In this document: positions 7,406-14,399 of the stretch, piece by piece
Layout of the letters: every line of letters starts with the position of its first letter
Position numbering within the stretch: the stretch's first letter is position 1
Assembly: GCA_947483345.1 (NCBI GenBank)
Contig: CANKNL010000033.1
Location: forward strand, 1 to 16,296
DNA length: 16,296 bases
Direction: 5' to 3'
DNA from: Chitinophagaceae bacterium
GTDB lineage: Bacteria > Bacteroidota > Bacteroidia > Chitinophagales > Chitinophagaceae
Notes under the pieces: model-generated
Databases searched by the model: none
Seen by the model: the letters and a program-made list of their open reading frames with translations, nothing else
Told to the model about the DNA's origin: nothing
Program-made: the position numbers and the translations under genes

Positions 7406-7801
7406 ATGTCATTTAAAGCGCAATTAAAAATTGGTAGTAAAGAATTTGATGTTATTTCCTGCAGTTATGCACTTCACAGAGAAGTGGATGGAAAAGGCAG
7501 ACCTGCCTCTGTAGTTTATGGTGGCACTATTGATCTGGTAGTTGAATCTACAGATGATACATCCATCATTGAGGCCATGGTAAATAACCAGCATAAGCCA
7601 CTTGATGGAACCATTACGTATAAAAAAAGTGATGAAGATGCTAAACTAAAAGAGCTCTCTTTCGAAAAAGGTTATATTGTTAGATTTGGAGAATCATTCG
7701 ATACAATTGGCTCTCAGCCTATGTTGATAAGCTTTACCGTATCTGCACAAACAATAAAAATTGGTGGAGCAGAACACAAAAATGATTGGCCTAGTAAATA
7801 A
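7406..7801 (+). CDS. tssD: Type VI secretion system tube protein TssD (Hcp), subtype iii
   Basis: This 131-residue protein should form the stacked hexameric rings of the inner tube of the Bacteroidota T6SS and be expelled on sheath contraction. The sequence fits the Bacteroidota TssD family: SFKAQLKIGSKEFDVISCSYALHREVD at the start, GRPASVVYGGTIDLVVEST (about 31-49), then EKGYIVRFGESFDTIGSQPMLISFTVSAQTIKIGG near the end. There is no signal peptide, as expected for a tube protein exported through its own machine. It starts at ATG 7406 in an A/T-rich context without a clear ribosome binding site. It is followed by a hairpin (7842-7867) and then vgrG, so it is probably the first and most abundant product of the plus-strand operon. 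Confidence 0.92.
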   Translation: MSFKAQLKIGSKEFDVISCSYALHREVDGKGRPASVVYGGTIDLVVESTDDTSIIEAMVNNQHKPLDGTITYKKSDEDAKLKELSFEKGYIVRFGESFDTIGSQPMLISFTVSAQTIKIGGAEHKNDWPSK

Positions 7802-7841
7802 ATTACAAAGTCATTAGTCTGAGAAAGTCCTATACTGAGTA

Positions 7842-7867
7842 TAACGGCATACCGAGTCATGCCGTTA
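7842..7867 (+). terminator. Hairpin between tssD and vgrG (possible attenuator)
   Basis: TAACGGCAT (7842-7850) and ATGCCGTTA (7859-7867) form a perfect 9-bp stem with an 8-nt loop, followed by a T-rich but interrupted tail (CCTGATTTATTTT). It may be a leaky terminator or a 3'-end-stabilising structure that keeps tssD mRNA above vgrG mRNA. Confidence 0.55.
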
Positions 7868-7936
7868 CCTGATTTATTTTAGTGTATTTAATTCAACTCA
7901 GTGGTATGAAGTATATACGTTCAATAATAAAAGGTT

Positions 7937-9745
7937 ATGGAATATTTAGTTATTGCAGAAATTGAAATTGATGGAAACCGGGTAGCGCATTATACTAATA
8001 TTACGCTCAGGCAAAAATTCAATACGCATCATGAGTTTATCATCCGTATCAGTCATGATGTGTTGGAAACATCCGGTTCATTCAGTTTGGAGAATGCTCA
8101 GAAAAAAATTGGCAAACCGGCGCTTATCCGTTTTCAAAAAATGGAGCTTAGCCTTGAAGTCGCTTACGAGTTCAGAGGTATTATTTGCGAAGTAAGAATG
8201 GAGCAAAATGGCAAATCAGATGCCGATCTGGTACTGATTGGGTATAGTCCTACTATTTTACTTGAAAATGGACAGCACCTCAGCTCTTTTTTTAAAAAAG
8301 ATTTACACCAAATTGTACAGCAGGTAACGAAGCCGCTTGATCAGGTTAATTGTAAAATAAATATTAATAACCATTACAGCAATCAAATTACCTATATCTG
8401 CCAGTACCGCGAAAGTAGTTTCCATTTTCTGAACAGGCTTTCGGGTGAATACAGTGAATTTTTTTACTATGATGGCAAATACCTGAATTTTGGCAAACCC
8501 GCAACTATTCCTGCTATTGATATTACGTATGGTGAGGATATCAGCAGTATGCAAATGACACTGCAGGTGCAGCCCATGAATTTTAGTAATTATGCCTACC
8601 TTTCAAAAGAAGATAAATTAGAGCATTTTGATGCACCTGCCAATGTAAATGGTATGGGACAGTATGCCAGTTATGTTTTAAACGAATCCAATAATCTTTT
8701 TACCGAACCGGTTAATTTACCAATCAGACAACGCGTTGAAAACAGATCTGACCTTGAAAATTTTGTCAAAAATCAAAAAGCAGCCAGGGCAGCTAATCTG
8801 GAAGTATTAACCGGCACCTGTTATAACCCTGGCGTTTCAATTGGTTCGCAAATAAATGTAAAAGTATCAAAACTGGAAGATCAAAATTTCGTTAAAGAAG
8901 ATTATGGTAAATTTCTTGTGATTGGCATTGAACACCATCTAAATGAAAACGGGAAATATTATAATACTTTTGAAGCCGTACCTGCCAGTACTGAAGTTTT
9001 ACCGGTCAATAATATCATAATGCCGGTAGCCGAACCCCAGATTGCAATAGTAAAAAAGAATAACGATCCAGACAATATGGGGCGGGTAATGGTACAAATG
9101 CTATGGCAAAAAGGAAATGAAATGACTGATTGGATAAGGGTTATGACACCTGATGCCGGAGGCGGAAGAGATGGAGCCAGAAACAGGGGCCTCGTTGTTA
9201 TTCCGGAAGTGGGTGACCAGGTTTTAATTTGTTTTCATTATAACGACGCCGATAAACCATTTGTAATGGGCAGTTTGTTTCATGGACACAGCGGCGGCGG
9301 CGGAGGCGATAATAATTTCAATAAAACACTGATCGCTTTATCAGGTGCTCTGATGGGTATGTTTGGTTTGGCTGTACATATGATTGATGCGGTTGGTAAT
9401 TTTATTAAACTTGATGGGTCGGGAAATATTAATTTAGAAAGTACGGCAACCATTACCTTAAAAGTTGGCACCTCTGAAATTATTATTGAGCCAAGTAAAA
9501 TAACGATTAAAGCAAATGAAGTAAAAGTTGACAGCCAAATTGCAGATATACAGGGAACCACAAAGGCTGTTCTTAAAAAAGATGACGCCACTTATTTTAA
9601 AGCTGAAGGAGCAGCCGCAGAAGTTAAATCTACCAATTCCTTAGTTGAAGGTACAGCGAGTGCAAAATTAAAGGGCCTTCAGGTAGAAGTTAATGCCACC
9701 GGTATTACTACTGTAAAAGGCGCAAGTGTAACCATTAATGGATAA
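7937..9745 (+). CDS. tssI: Type VI secretion system spike protein VgrG (TssI)
   Basis: This 602-residue protein should form the trimeric spike on the TssD tube. Residues 1-350 form the gp27-like base (EIDGNRVAHYTNITLRQKF, FRGIICEV, QYRESSFHFLNRLSGEYSEFFYYDG). Residues about 365-450 form the gp5-like OB fold (NNDPDNMGRVMVQMLW, RNRGLVVIPEVGDQVLICF, PFVMGSLFHG). A Gly-rich hinge is at 453-457. About 488-602 is a beta-prism tail of repeating short strands (NINLESTATITLKV, EIIIEPSKITIKANEVKV). The segment at about 463-487 is unusually hydrophobic for a VgrG. A short AAAAGG precedes the start. There is no C-terminal enzyme domain, so cargo must be delivered by other proteins, presumably those encoded downstream. 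Confidence 0.93.
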   Translation: MEYLVIAEIEIDGNRVAHYTNITLRQKFNTHHEFIIRISHDVLETSGSFSLENAQKKIGKPALIRFQKMELSLEVAYEFRGIICEVRMEQNGKSDADLVLIGYSPTILLENGQHLSSFFKKDLHQIVQQVTKPLDQVNCKININNHYSNQITYICQYRESSFHFLNRLSGEYSEFFYYDGKYLNFGKPATIPAIDITYGEDISSMQMTLQVQPMNFSNYAYLSKEDKLEHFDAPANVNGMGQYASYVLNESNNLFTEPVNLPIRQRVENRSDLENFVKNQKAARAANLEVLTGTCYNPGVSIGSQINVKVSKLEDQNFVKEDYGKFLVIGIEHHLNENGKYYNTFEAVPASTEVLPVNNIIMPVAEPQIAIVKKNNDPDNMGRVMVQMLWQKGNEMTDWIRVMTPDAGGGRDGARNRGLVVIPEVGDQVLICFHYNDADKPFVMGSLFHGHSGGGGGDNNFNKTLIALSGALMGMFGLAVHMIDAVGNFIKLDGSGNINLESTATITLKVGTSEIIIEPSKITIKANEVKVDSQIADIQGTTKAVLKKDDATYFKAEGAAAEVKSTNSLVEGTASAKLKGLQVEVNATGITTVKGASVTING

Positions 9746-9767
9746 CTAAATCATTTATCTGATATTT

Positions 9768-10202
9768 ATGCAAACTGGAAAAATAAAATCTTTAACTGAA
9801 GAATTTGAAATAAAATTTGCTACAGGGCATACCCTAAGTACCAATAAAGAATTAGGAGAGATCAACATAACCAATAACAAAAATGAGCTGCAGTTAACCA
9901 TTTTAATAACCGCATCTGGCATTGCTATTAATGCCAATGCAAATCAATTAAATGTTACCGCATCAGATCAAATAAACCTGCAATCCAAAAGGATCAATAT
10001 TGAGGCGTCTGAATTATTAATGCTAAAATCGGAAGGCCATTTTGTTCAGGAAATTAATAAAGATGCCCTGACAGAAATAAAAGGAACAAATAAACATTTG
10101 GCCAAATCACAGAAAATTGTAGCCACAACCGGCGATATTGAAATGAAAGCAAATGATAACATTAAGCTGCAAGGCGAGCAAGTATTACTAAACTGCGAAT
10201 AA
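9768..10202 (+). CDS. Free-standing beta-repeat protein resembling a VgrG C-terminal spike
   Basis: This 144-residue protein has no signal peptide or membrane segment. It is built almost entirely of short alternating-hydrophobic strands of about 8-10 residues (EINITNNKNELQLTILITA, NQLNVTASDQINLQSKRINI, GDIEMKANDNIKLQGEQVLL), the pattern of the triple-stranded beta-prism of VgrG/gp5 tails. It lacks the gp27 and OB domains. It sits 22 bp after vgrG and 7 bp before the DUF2169 gene. It could be a spike extension between VgrG and the PAAR-like tip, or a detached VgrG tail duplicated and kept as a separate subunit. The fold is inferred from pattern, and the function from position. Confidence 0.6.
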   Translation: MQTGKIKSLTEEFEIKFATGHTLSTNKELGEINITNNKNELQLTILITASGIAINANANQLNVTASDQINLQSKRINIEASELLMLKSEGHFVQEINKDALTEIKGTNKHLAKSQKIVATTGDIEMKANDNIKLQGEQVLLNCE

Positions 10203-10209
10203 ATTAACT

Positions 10210-11184
10210 ATGGACCTGGTTAACAATACGTCTTTTCCCCATTTACTATTCAGAACAAGTAAAGAAGTAAAAGATTCCATTGCTGCATCTATTAATGTAA
10301 GAGTAAGTTATGATATCTATAACGGCAAATTAAAAGTAAGTTCGCAACAAGATTGGCCAATTAGTGCATCCCCTATTAAAAACGAATTTGGTACGTTAGC
10401 GGGCGATTTTATCTATAAACGTGGTGGTGTAGACCTTTTTATTTTTGGCAAAGCCATTGCACCAGACCTTATTCCTACTCGTAAAATGTTTGTTTCTGTA
10501 TTTATAAAAAATAAAATAAATCATACCCTGCTTATTTTTGGAAACAGATATTGGGAAAGCGGAATTTTAGGCTTGTCCATTTCTACACCAGAACCATTTA
10601 TTGAAATGCCGCTTACTTTAGAGAATGCTTTTGGCGGTTATGATGAATGGGATGGCTTGCAAATTCCATGTCCGTCTAATCCATTTGGTAAAGGTTTTAT
10701 ATGGGAAAAAGAAACCGCTAAGGGCAAGGCCTTACCCAATATTGAAAACCCGAATAAACAAATAACAAACTGGAAGGATAAGCCTTCACCAACTGGTGTT
10801 GTGCCTACTACTTTTTGCGAAGACCGGTTAATGAAATCCAGCAATCCAAATGAAAAAATTGAAAAATTCATTAACCCTGTATTTTATAATACGGCTTTTT
10901 ATCCCATGATTGCAAGTGAGATAATACCCACTGAAATAATTGAAATAACAGGCGTTACAGCGAAAGGCAGTTACCCTATTGAAATACCAGCACCGCCGGT
11001 TACTGTTAATCTGCAATTTGGCGAAAACCATTTTAACAGACAGTTTTACATCGATCAAATAGGTATAGAACCTCAAAAAAATAAGGCCTTTATTACTTAT
11101 AAATACGCTTTTAATTACGCTATACGTCCGCATGAACACCGCCTTGTAACCATTAACCACTACCCTGCAGATGATAGCCTGTAA
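10210..11184 (+). CDS. DUF2169 family T6SS accessory protein (first copy)
   Basis: This 324-residue protein has no signal peptide. DUF2169 landmarks are DFIYKRGGVDLFIFGKA (about 66-82), LLIFGNRYWESG (107-118), PFIEMPLTLENAFGGYDEWD (129-148), NPFGKGF (157-163) and ALPNIENPNKQI (174-185). Family members occur beside PAAR-like proteins and effectors. One, TecT of Pseudomonas aeruginosa, is a chaperone that loads an effector onto a PAAR protein. A similar loading role for the PAAR-like protein encoded next is likely but inferred. It starts 7 bp after the beta-repeat gene and overlaps the longest reading of the PAAR-like gene by 14 bases. The C-terminal part (about 240-324) is less typical of the family. 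Confidence 0.82.
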   Translation: MDLVNNTSFPHLLFRTSKEVKDSIAASINVRVSYDIYNGKLKVSSQQDWPISASPIKNEFGTLAGDFIYKRGGVDLFIFGKAIAPDLIPTRKMFVSVFIKNKINHTLLIFGNRYWESGILGLSISTPEPFIEMPLTLENAFGGYDEWDGLQIPCPSNPFGKGFIWEKETAKGKALPNIENPNKQITNWKDKPSPTGVVPTTFCEDRLMKSSNPNEKIEKFINPVFYNTAFYPMIASEIIPTEIIEITGVTAKGSYPIEIPAPPVTVNLQFGENHFNRQFYIDQIGIEPQKNKAFITYKYAFNYAIRPHEHRLVTINHYPADDSL

Positions 11185-11998
11185 TATTCTTAAAGTAATA
11201 GACCCTATGATTTCGTACCCCGAAATGCATAATTGTATCATTCCGCCAAGTCCTGTACCTGTTCCAATACCGTATTTGCAAGTTTCATTTTTAGGGCATG
11301 GCCTCGTTGCCGAAAAATCAAAATACTCGGGCGGCCCTTCTTTTGCGTCCAAAAATCCGGTCATTGCAAGTTATTTTCCACCCATTTTACAGGGCAATGA
11401 TTGTGGTTTTTTTAGTCCGCATTTTGGTAATCCTGCAAATGTTTTATTTCCACTCATACTCACTTTCAGTTCTTCCAAATCCTTATTTACAGCCAGCACA
11501 GTTCAAATAAATGGAACACCAACAGCTGCGGCCTGTTTAGTGATTATTAATATTAATTTAAATTGCGCTTTTCCGATATCCATGCCATTTGGCGCTGTTC
11601 CTGCTATTACATCAGTGCAGGTGGGGATGTCAATTGGTGATTATTTGGCCGGGATATTATCTGGTCTTTTACAAATGGCTTTAGATAAATTATTTGAAGG
11701 TCTTTTAAATGGTGTTGGTGCAAGCCGGTTAGCGAGTAGTATAGGTTCCAGATTATTTATACGTTCGGTAACAACGAATATTCATGTAGCCACGCCCTTA
11801 TGCAATGCCTTTGCACGATACCTGGGTATGAGTGGCTCTCCATTTGTAGCCGCGGCTATTGGCCAGCAAGTTGCCAGTGATGGCGCTGGTGCAGTAAGGG
11901 GTTTAATATTAGATCAAACGCCCGCAGAAGACAGCATTAATAGTGCAACAACAACTTATGTGGGTGGATTAGGTGCCGGACCTGAAGATACCTTTTAA
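11171..11998 (+). CDS. PAAR-like spike-tip protein with hydrophobic C-terminal region
   Basis: The protein has 275 residues from the ATG at 11171. That start overlaps the previous gene by 14 bases; ATG at 11207 or 11225 is also possible, since the conserved part begins at about residue 20. The N-terminal half has the PAAR-like (DUF4150-type) look: NCIIPPSPVPVPIPYLQVSF (21-40), FSPHFGNP (81-88), and VQINGTPTAAACLV (111-124), matching the V-x-I-N-G-x-P-A-A pattern. Residues 150-275 are rich in Gly, Ala, Leu and Ile (GDYLAGILSGLLQMALDKLF; SGSPFVAAAIGQQVASDGAG) and match no domain I know. It probably caps the spike, and its tail may insert in membranes, anchor cargo, or be the DUF2169 client. It is flanked by two DUF2169 genes. 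Confidence 0.65.
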   Translation: MIACNILKVIDPMISYPEMHNCIIPPSPVPVPIPYLQVSFLGHGLVAEKSKYSGGPSFASKNPVIASYFPPILQGNDCGFFSPHFGNPANVLFPLILTFSSSKSLFTASTVQINGTPTAAACLVIININLNCAFPISMPFGAVPAITSVQVGMSIGDYLAGILSGLLQMALDKLFEGLLNGVGASRLASSIGSRLFIRSVTTNIHVATPLCNAFARYLGMSGSPFVAAAIGQQVASDGAGAVRGLILDQTPAEDSINSATTTYVGGLGAGPEDTF

Positions 11999-12007
11999 TA
12001 AAACACC

Positions 12008-13192
12008 ATGCTAACTGAACAATTACTTACATCTAACCCGTTATTATCTGTACAATTAAGTACGTCTATTTTTGAAAAGAACAGTGAAAAGTATTTTTTG
12101 TCTGTGATAGCAAAAAGAACTTACGATATTAATAAAAACGGCGTTTGCAAACTCTCCAACATACAAGAAGGCCTCCACACTGATATTGTTTTTTATGAAC
12201 CTGAGGGTGAACTGATCAAACACGATTTCGATCTCTATCCCCTTAAACCATTTACAGATGTAGTTATTAAAGGACAAGTTAAAGGAGATAATAAAACAAC
12301 ACGTTTACAAGCAGCTATAGAAATTGAAAATCAAACTCCTTTTTTAATAAACGTATACGGGCATCGAAAAGCGGTTAAAAATAATTACAACAAAATAATT
12401 TTTACAGAGCCAGGTATCATAGAGTCCATTCCACTCAGATACGACTTTGCTTATGGTGGCATAGATCATATAGCAGAAGCTCAAATGCCGGATGTGCCAA
12501 AGGATCTAAAAAAGGCAAATCCGGCTATGGACTGGGGTGGCAGCAGTTTATACAGGTATCCAAGAAATCCCTGTGGCAAAGGATATCTAGTTCATGATCA
12601 TGCTGATGCATTTGAAAATTTGGACTTACCGAATTTAGAATACCCTAAAATGCTGTTAACCCCAGATAACCTGGTTCTTAATGATCCTTATAACTGGGTA
12701 AACCAACCATTACCCCGGGCCAGCGATTGGATCAATTTGGCCTGGTTTCCAAGAATAGCCTATATAGGAGTGTTACCCTTTAATGATAAGGAAGGTACCA
12801 TTAAAAATATTCCGGAAACTATGGATAATTTAGTTGAGCCCGACCTGTTACATATTATTAATAACCCGGTACCCTTTAATACGAGGGCAAGCAATGGCGG
12901 TACACTTGGATTGCAATTTGCGAATTTGATCGGGAATGAATTTATAAAGCTTAAAAACATACATCCCGATAGCCCGAACTTTGTTATGCAATTACCAATA
13001 GATGTCCCAAAAATTTGGGTAGATGGAAGGGCCGGAAAACTGCTGGAAACCAAACCGGTGATGCACACGATCCTTATTGAACCCGATGAAAACCGATTAA
13101 GCATTATTTGGCGCGGATCTGCCCCTGCTTTGCGCCCTTACATGCAGGAAGAATTAAAAACAATGCCTTTTAAAGTTGATTGGAATATTTAA
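12008..13192 (+). CDS. DUF2169 family T6SS accessory protein (second, divergent copy)
   Basis: This 394-residue protein belongs to the same family as the protein at 10210-11184 but is clearly divergent. Family landmarks are FYEPEGELIKHDFDLYPLKP (about 62-81), VVIKGQV (85-91), LINVYGHRKAV (113-123), ESIPLRYDFAYGGID (139-153), YPRNPCGKGY (184-193), LPNLEYP (207-213) and the C-terminal signature EPDENRLSIIWRGSAPA (358-374), which the first copy lacks. There is no signal peptide. It begins 9 bp after the PAAR-like stop and ends 15 bp before the 187-residue unknown. With two copies, one may serve the PAAR-like tip and the other the cargo; that division is inference. Confidence 0.85.
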   Translation: MLTEQLLTSNPLLSVQLSTSIFEKNSEKYFLSVIAKRTYDINKNGVCKLSNIQEGLHTDIVFYEPEGELIKHDFDLYPLKPFTDVVIKGQVKGDNKTTRLQAAIEIENQTPFLINVYGHRKAVKNNYNKIIFTEPGIIESIPLRYDFAYGGIDHIAEAQMPDVPKDLKKANPAMDWGGSSLYRYPRNPCGKGYLVHDHADAFENLDLPNLEYPKMLLTPDNLVLNDPYNWVNQPLPRASDWINLAWFPRIAYIGVLPFNDKEGTIKNIPETMDNLVEPDLLHIINNPVPFNTRASNGGTLGLQFANLIGNEFIKLKNIHPDSPNFVMQLPIDVPKIWVDGRAGKLLETKPVMHTILIEPDENRLSIIWRGSAPALRPYMQEELKTMPFKVDWNI

Positions 13193-13207
13193 TAAAAAAA
13201 TTAGCTC

Positions 13208-13771
13208 ATGCACCATTTCACCCATCACTTAATTACACCTCCCCGCTTAGCGGCCGAAGGCAATGGCTTCGCTTTTGTTGGACAGTTTAGAGTGCTTATA
13301 CATCTTGATCCGGAATCCGACTGTACTTTTTTTCAATACCGGCAATATATTAAGGGTAATTGTGTATTGCAACACGGTAGTTTTGCTTCTTCACATCATT
13401 CCAGGGCTAATTGGGCTGCTGTTGGTTTAACCTTCAATGGAAATTCATCATTCCGGGTTCCGGGTGGACTTACTGCAAATTATACCGAAGATGGACATGT
13501 GTTTAATGGTGTTACTTCAAGATTTGGATACCGATCAAACGTATCCCTAAATGCTTTAGGTGTAGAAGACCGTTATTTACCTTCGCAATCAACTGGACGT
13601 ACTTATCAATTGCTTGATACATGCGGCATGCGTGGCACAAGCAGAGTGGTTGGACTAAGGATAACCTATAATCTGTTTTATGAGGGACGTATCATTGATA
13701 CCAGGCTAACCGGAAATCAAACCGTACTTTCAAGGCATTGGGTAGTTAGAGCAGATGACATCATCGGCTAA
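13208..13771 (+). CDS. Unrecognised protein in T6SS cargo position
   Basis: This 187-residue protein has no signal peptide, membrane helix or named domain that I can recognise. It looks like a compact all-beta protein. It is His-rich at the start (MHHFTHHLITPPRL), then QYRQYIKGNCVLQHGSF (about 43-59), FRVPGGLTANYTEDG (82-96), RFGYRSN (105-111), EDRYLPSQSTGRTYQLLDTCGMRG (120-143), and FYEGRIIDT (157-165) before a terminal W-VVRADD. Cysteines are at 39, 52 and 139. It lies between the second DUF2169 gene and the metalloprotease-like gene, 15 bp after the former and 48 bp before the latter. It could be cargo, a partner or inhibitor of the protease, or a loading adaptor. No enzymatic motif is evident. 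Confidence 0.55.
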   Translation: MHHFTHHLITPPRLAAEGNGFAFVGQFRVLIHLDPESDCTFFQYRQYIKGNCVLQHGSFASSHHSRANWAAVGLTFNGNSSFRVPGGLTANYTEDGHVFNGVTSRFGYRSNVSLNALGVEDRYLPSQSTGRTYQLLDTCGMRGTSRVVGLRITYNLFYEGRIIDTRLTGNQTVLSRHWVVRADDIIG

Positions 13772-13819
13772 TTGAATTTGAAATATTAAAAACGACTCAG
13801 ACCCTAAAATTGACTTCAT

Positions 13820-14332
13820 ATGTCATTAACCAATTTCAATAAAACCCTTACCTGGAATGATTTTAACAAACTTTCTGTAAGACCTCCAGGAAAATCTGAA
13901 GATGCTGTAATCAGTGCAACATGGCGCATAGACGCAGACCAATTAGCCCGGAAAGGTAACGCCATTATACTTGAAAAATACACAGTTGAAATTTACCTTG
14001 TAGCTGATAATTGCACAGTATTAACCGGCAGTGTTACCGGACCAAAGTCGGCCGAATTACTTAAACATGAGCAGGGCCATTTTGATATTATAGCTTTGGG
14101 TGCCCGGGAGTTTAATAATAAGGTATCCAAATTAAGTGCAAGTACCGAAATTGAACTTACTAAAAAAATTGACGAGTTAAATAAAACCATCAGCGACAAA
14201 ACAAATGTGGTTGATGAACGGTATGATACAGTTACCAACCACAGTATGAATACCTCTGTTCAGCAAACTTGGGATCAAAAAATTGATGCTGCAAAAAAGA
14301 ATCCAAAAGGAACAGTAGAAGACCTGCCTTAA
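13820..14332 (+). CDS. Putative zinc metalloprotease (DUF922-like), candidate T6SS effector
   Basis: This 170-residue protein has no N-terminal signal peptide. Landmarks are LTWNDFNKLSVRPPGKSEDAVISATW (about 10-35), a beta-rich middle, the zincin helix ELLKHEQGHFDIIALGAREF (79-98) with HEQGH at 83-87 (His83, Glu84, His87), and YDTVTNHSMNTSVQQTWDQKI (135-155), where His141 may be a third ligand. The W-DF opening, HEQxHFDI helix and YD-x-x-T-x-H segment resemble DUF922, a family of predicted secreted zinc proteases that normally has an export signal. Absence of one here, with placement at the end of a vgrG/PAAR/DUF2169 operon, suggests export by the T6SS. The substrate is unknown. No obvious immunity gene follows; the next gene is convergent tssG. 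Confidence 0.65.
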   Translation: MSLTNFNKTLTWNDFNKLSVRPPGKSEDAVISATWRIDADQLARKGNAIILEKYTVEIYLVADNCTVLTGSVTGPKSAELLKHEQGHFDIIALGAREFNNKVSKLSASTEIELTKKIDELNKTISDKTNVVDERYDTVTNHSMNTSVQQTWDQKIDAAKKNPKGTVEDLP

Positions 14333-14399
14333 ATGAATGTAGTCAGTGTTTAAGTAAAAATGCCTGCTTAAATCTGGCGAAATCCCAGTTCATTAATCA

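Noticed and set aside
9280..9591. Minus-strand open frame of 103 codons opposite the VgrG tail
   Set aside because: It is a shadow of the VgrG hinge and beta-prism coding sequence; its poly-Pro start is the reverse complement of the Gly-rich hinge.
10828..11364. Long open frame on the minus strand (178 codons) opposite the DUF2169/PAAR-like junction
   Set aside because: It lies wholly antisense to two genes with family support, has cysteine/aromatic-rich composition typical of shadow frames, and resembles no family.
12760..13104. Minus-strand open frame of 114 codons
   Set aside because: It is antisense to the second DUF2169 gene and has no family resemblance.
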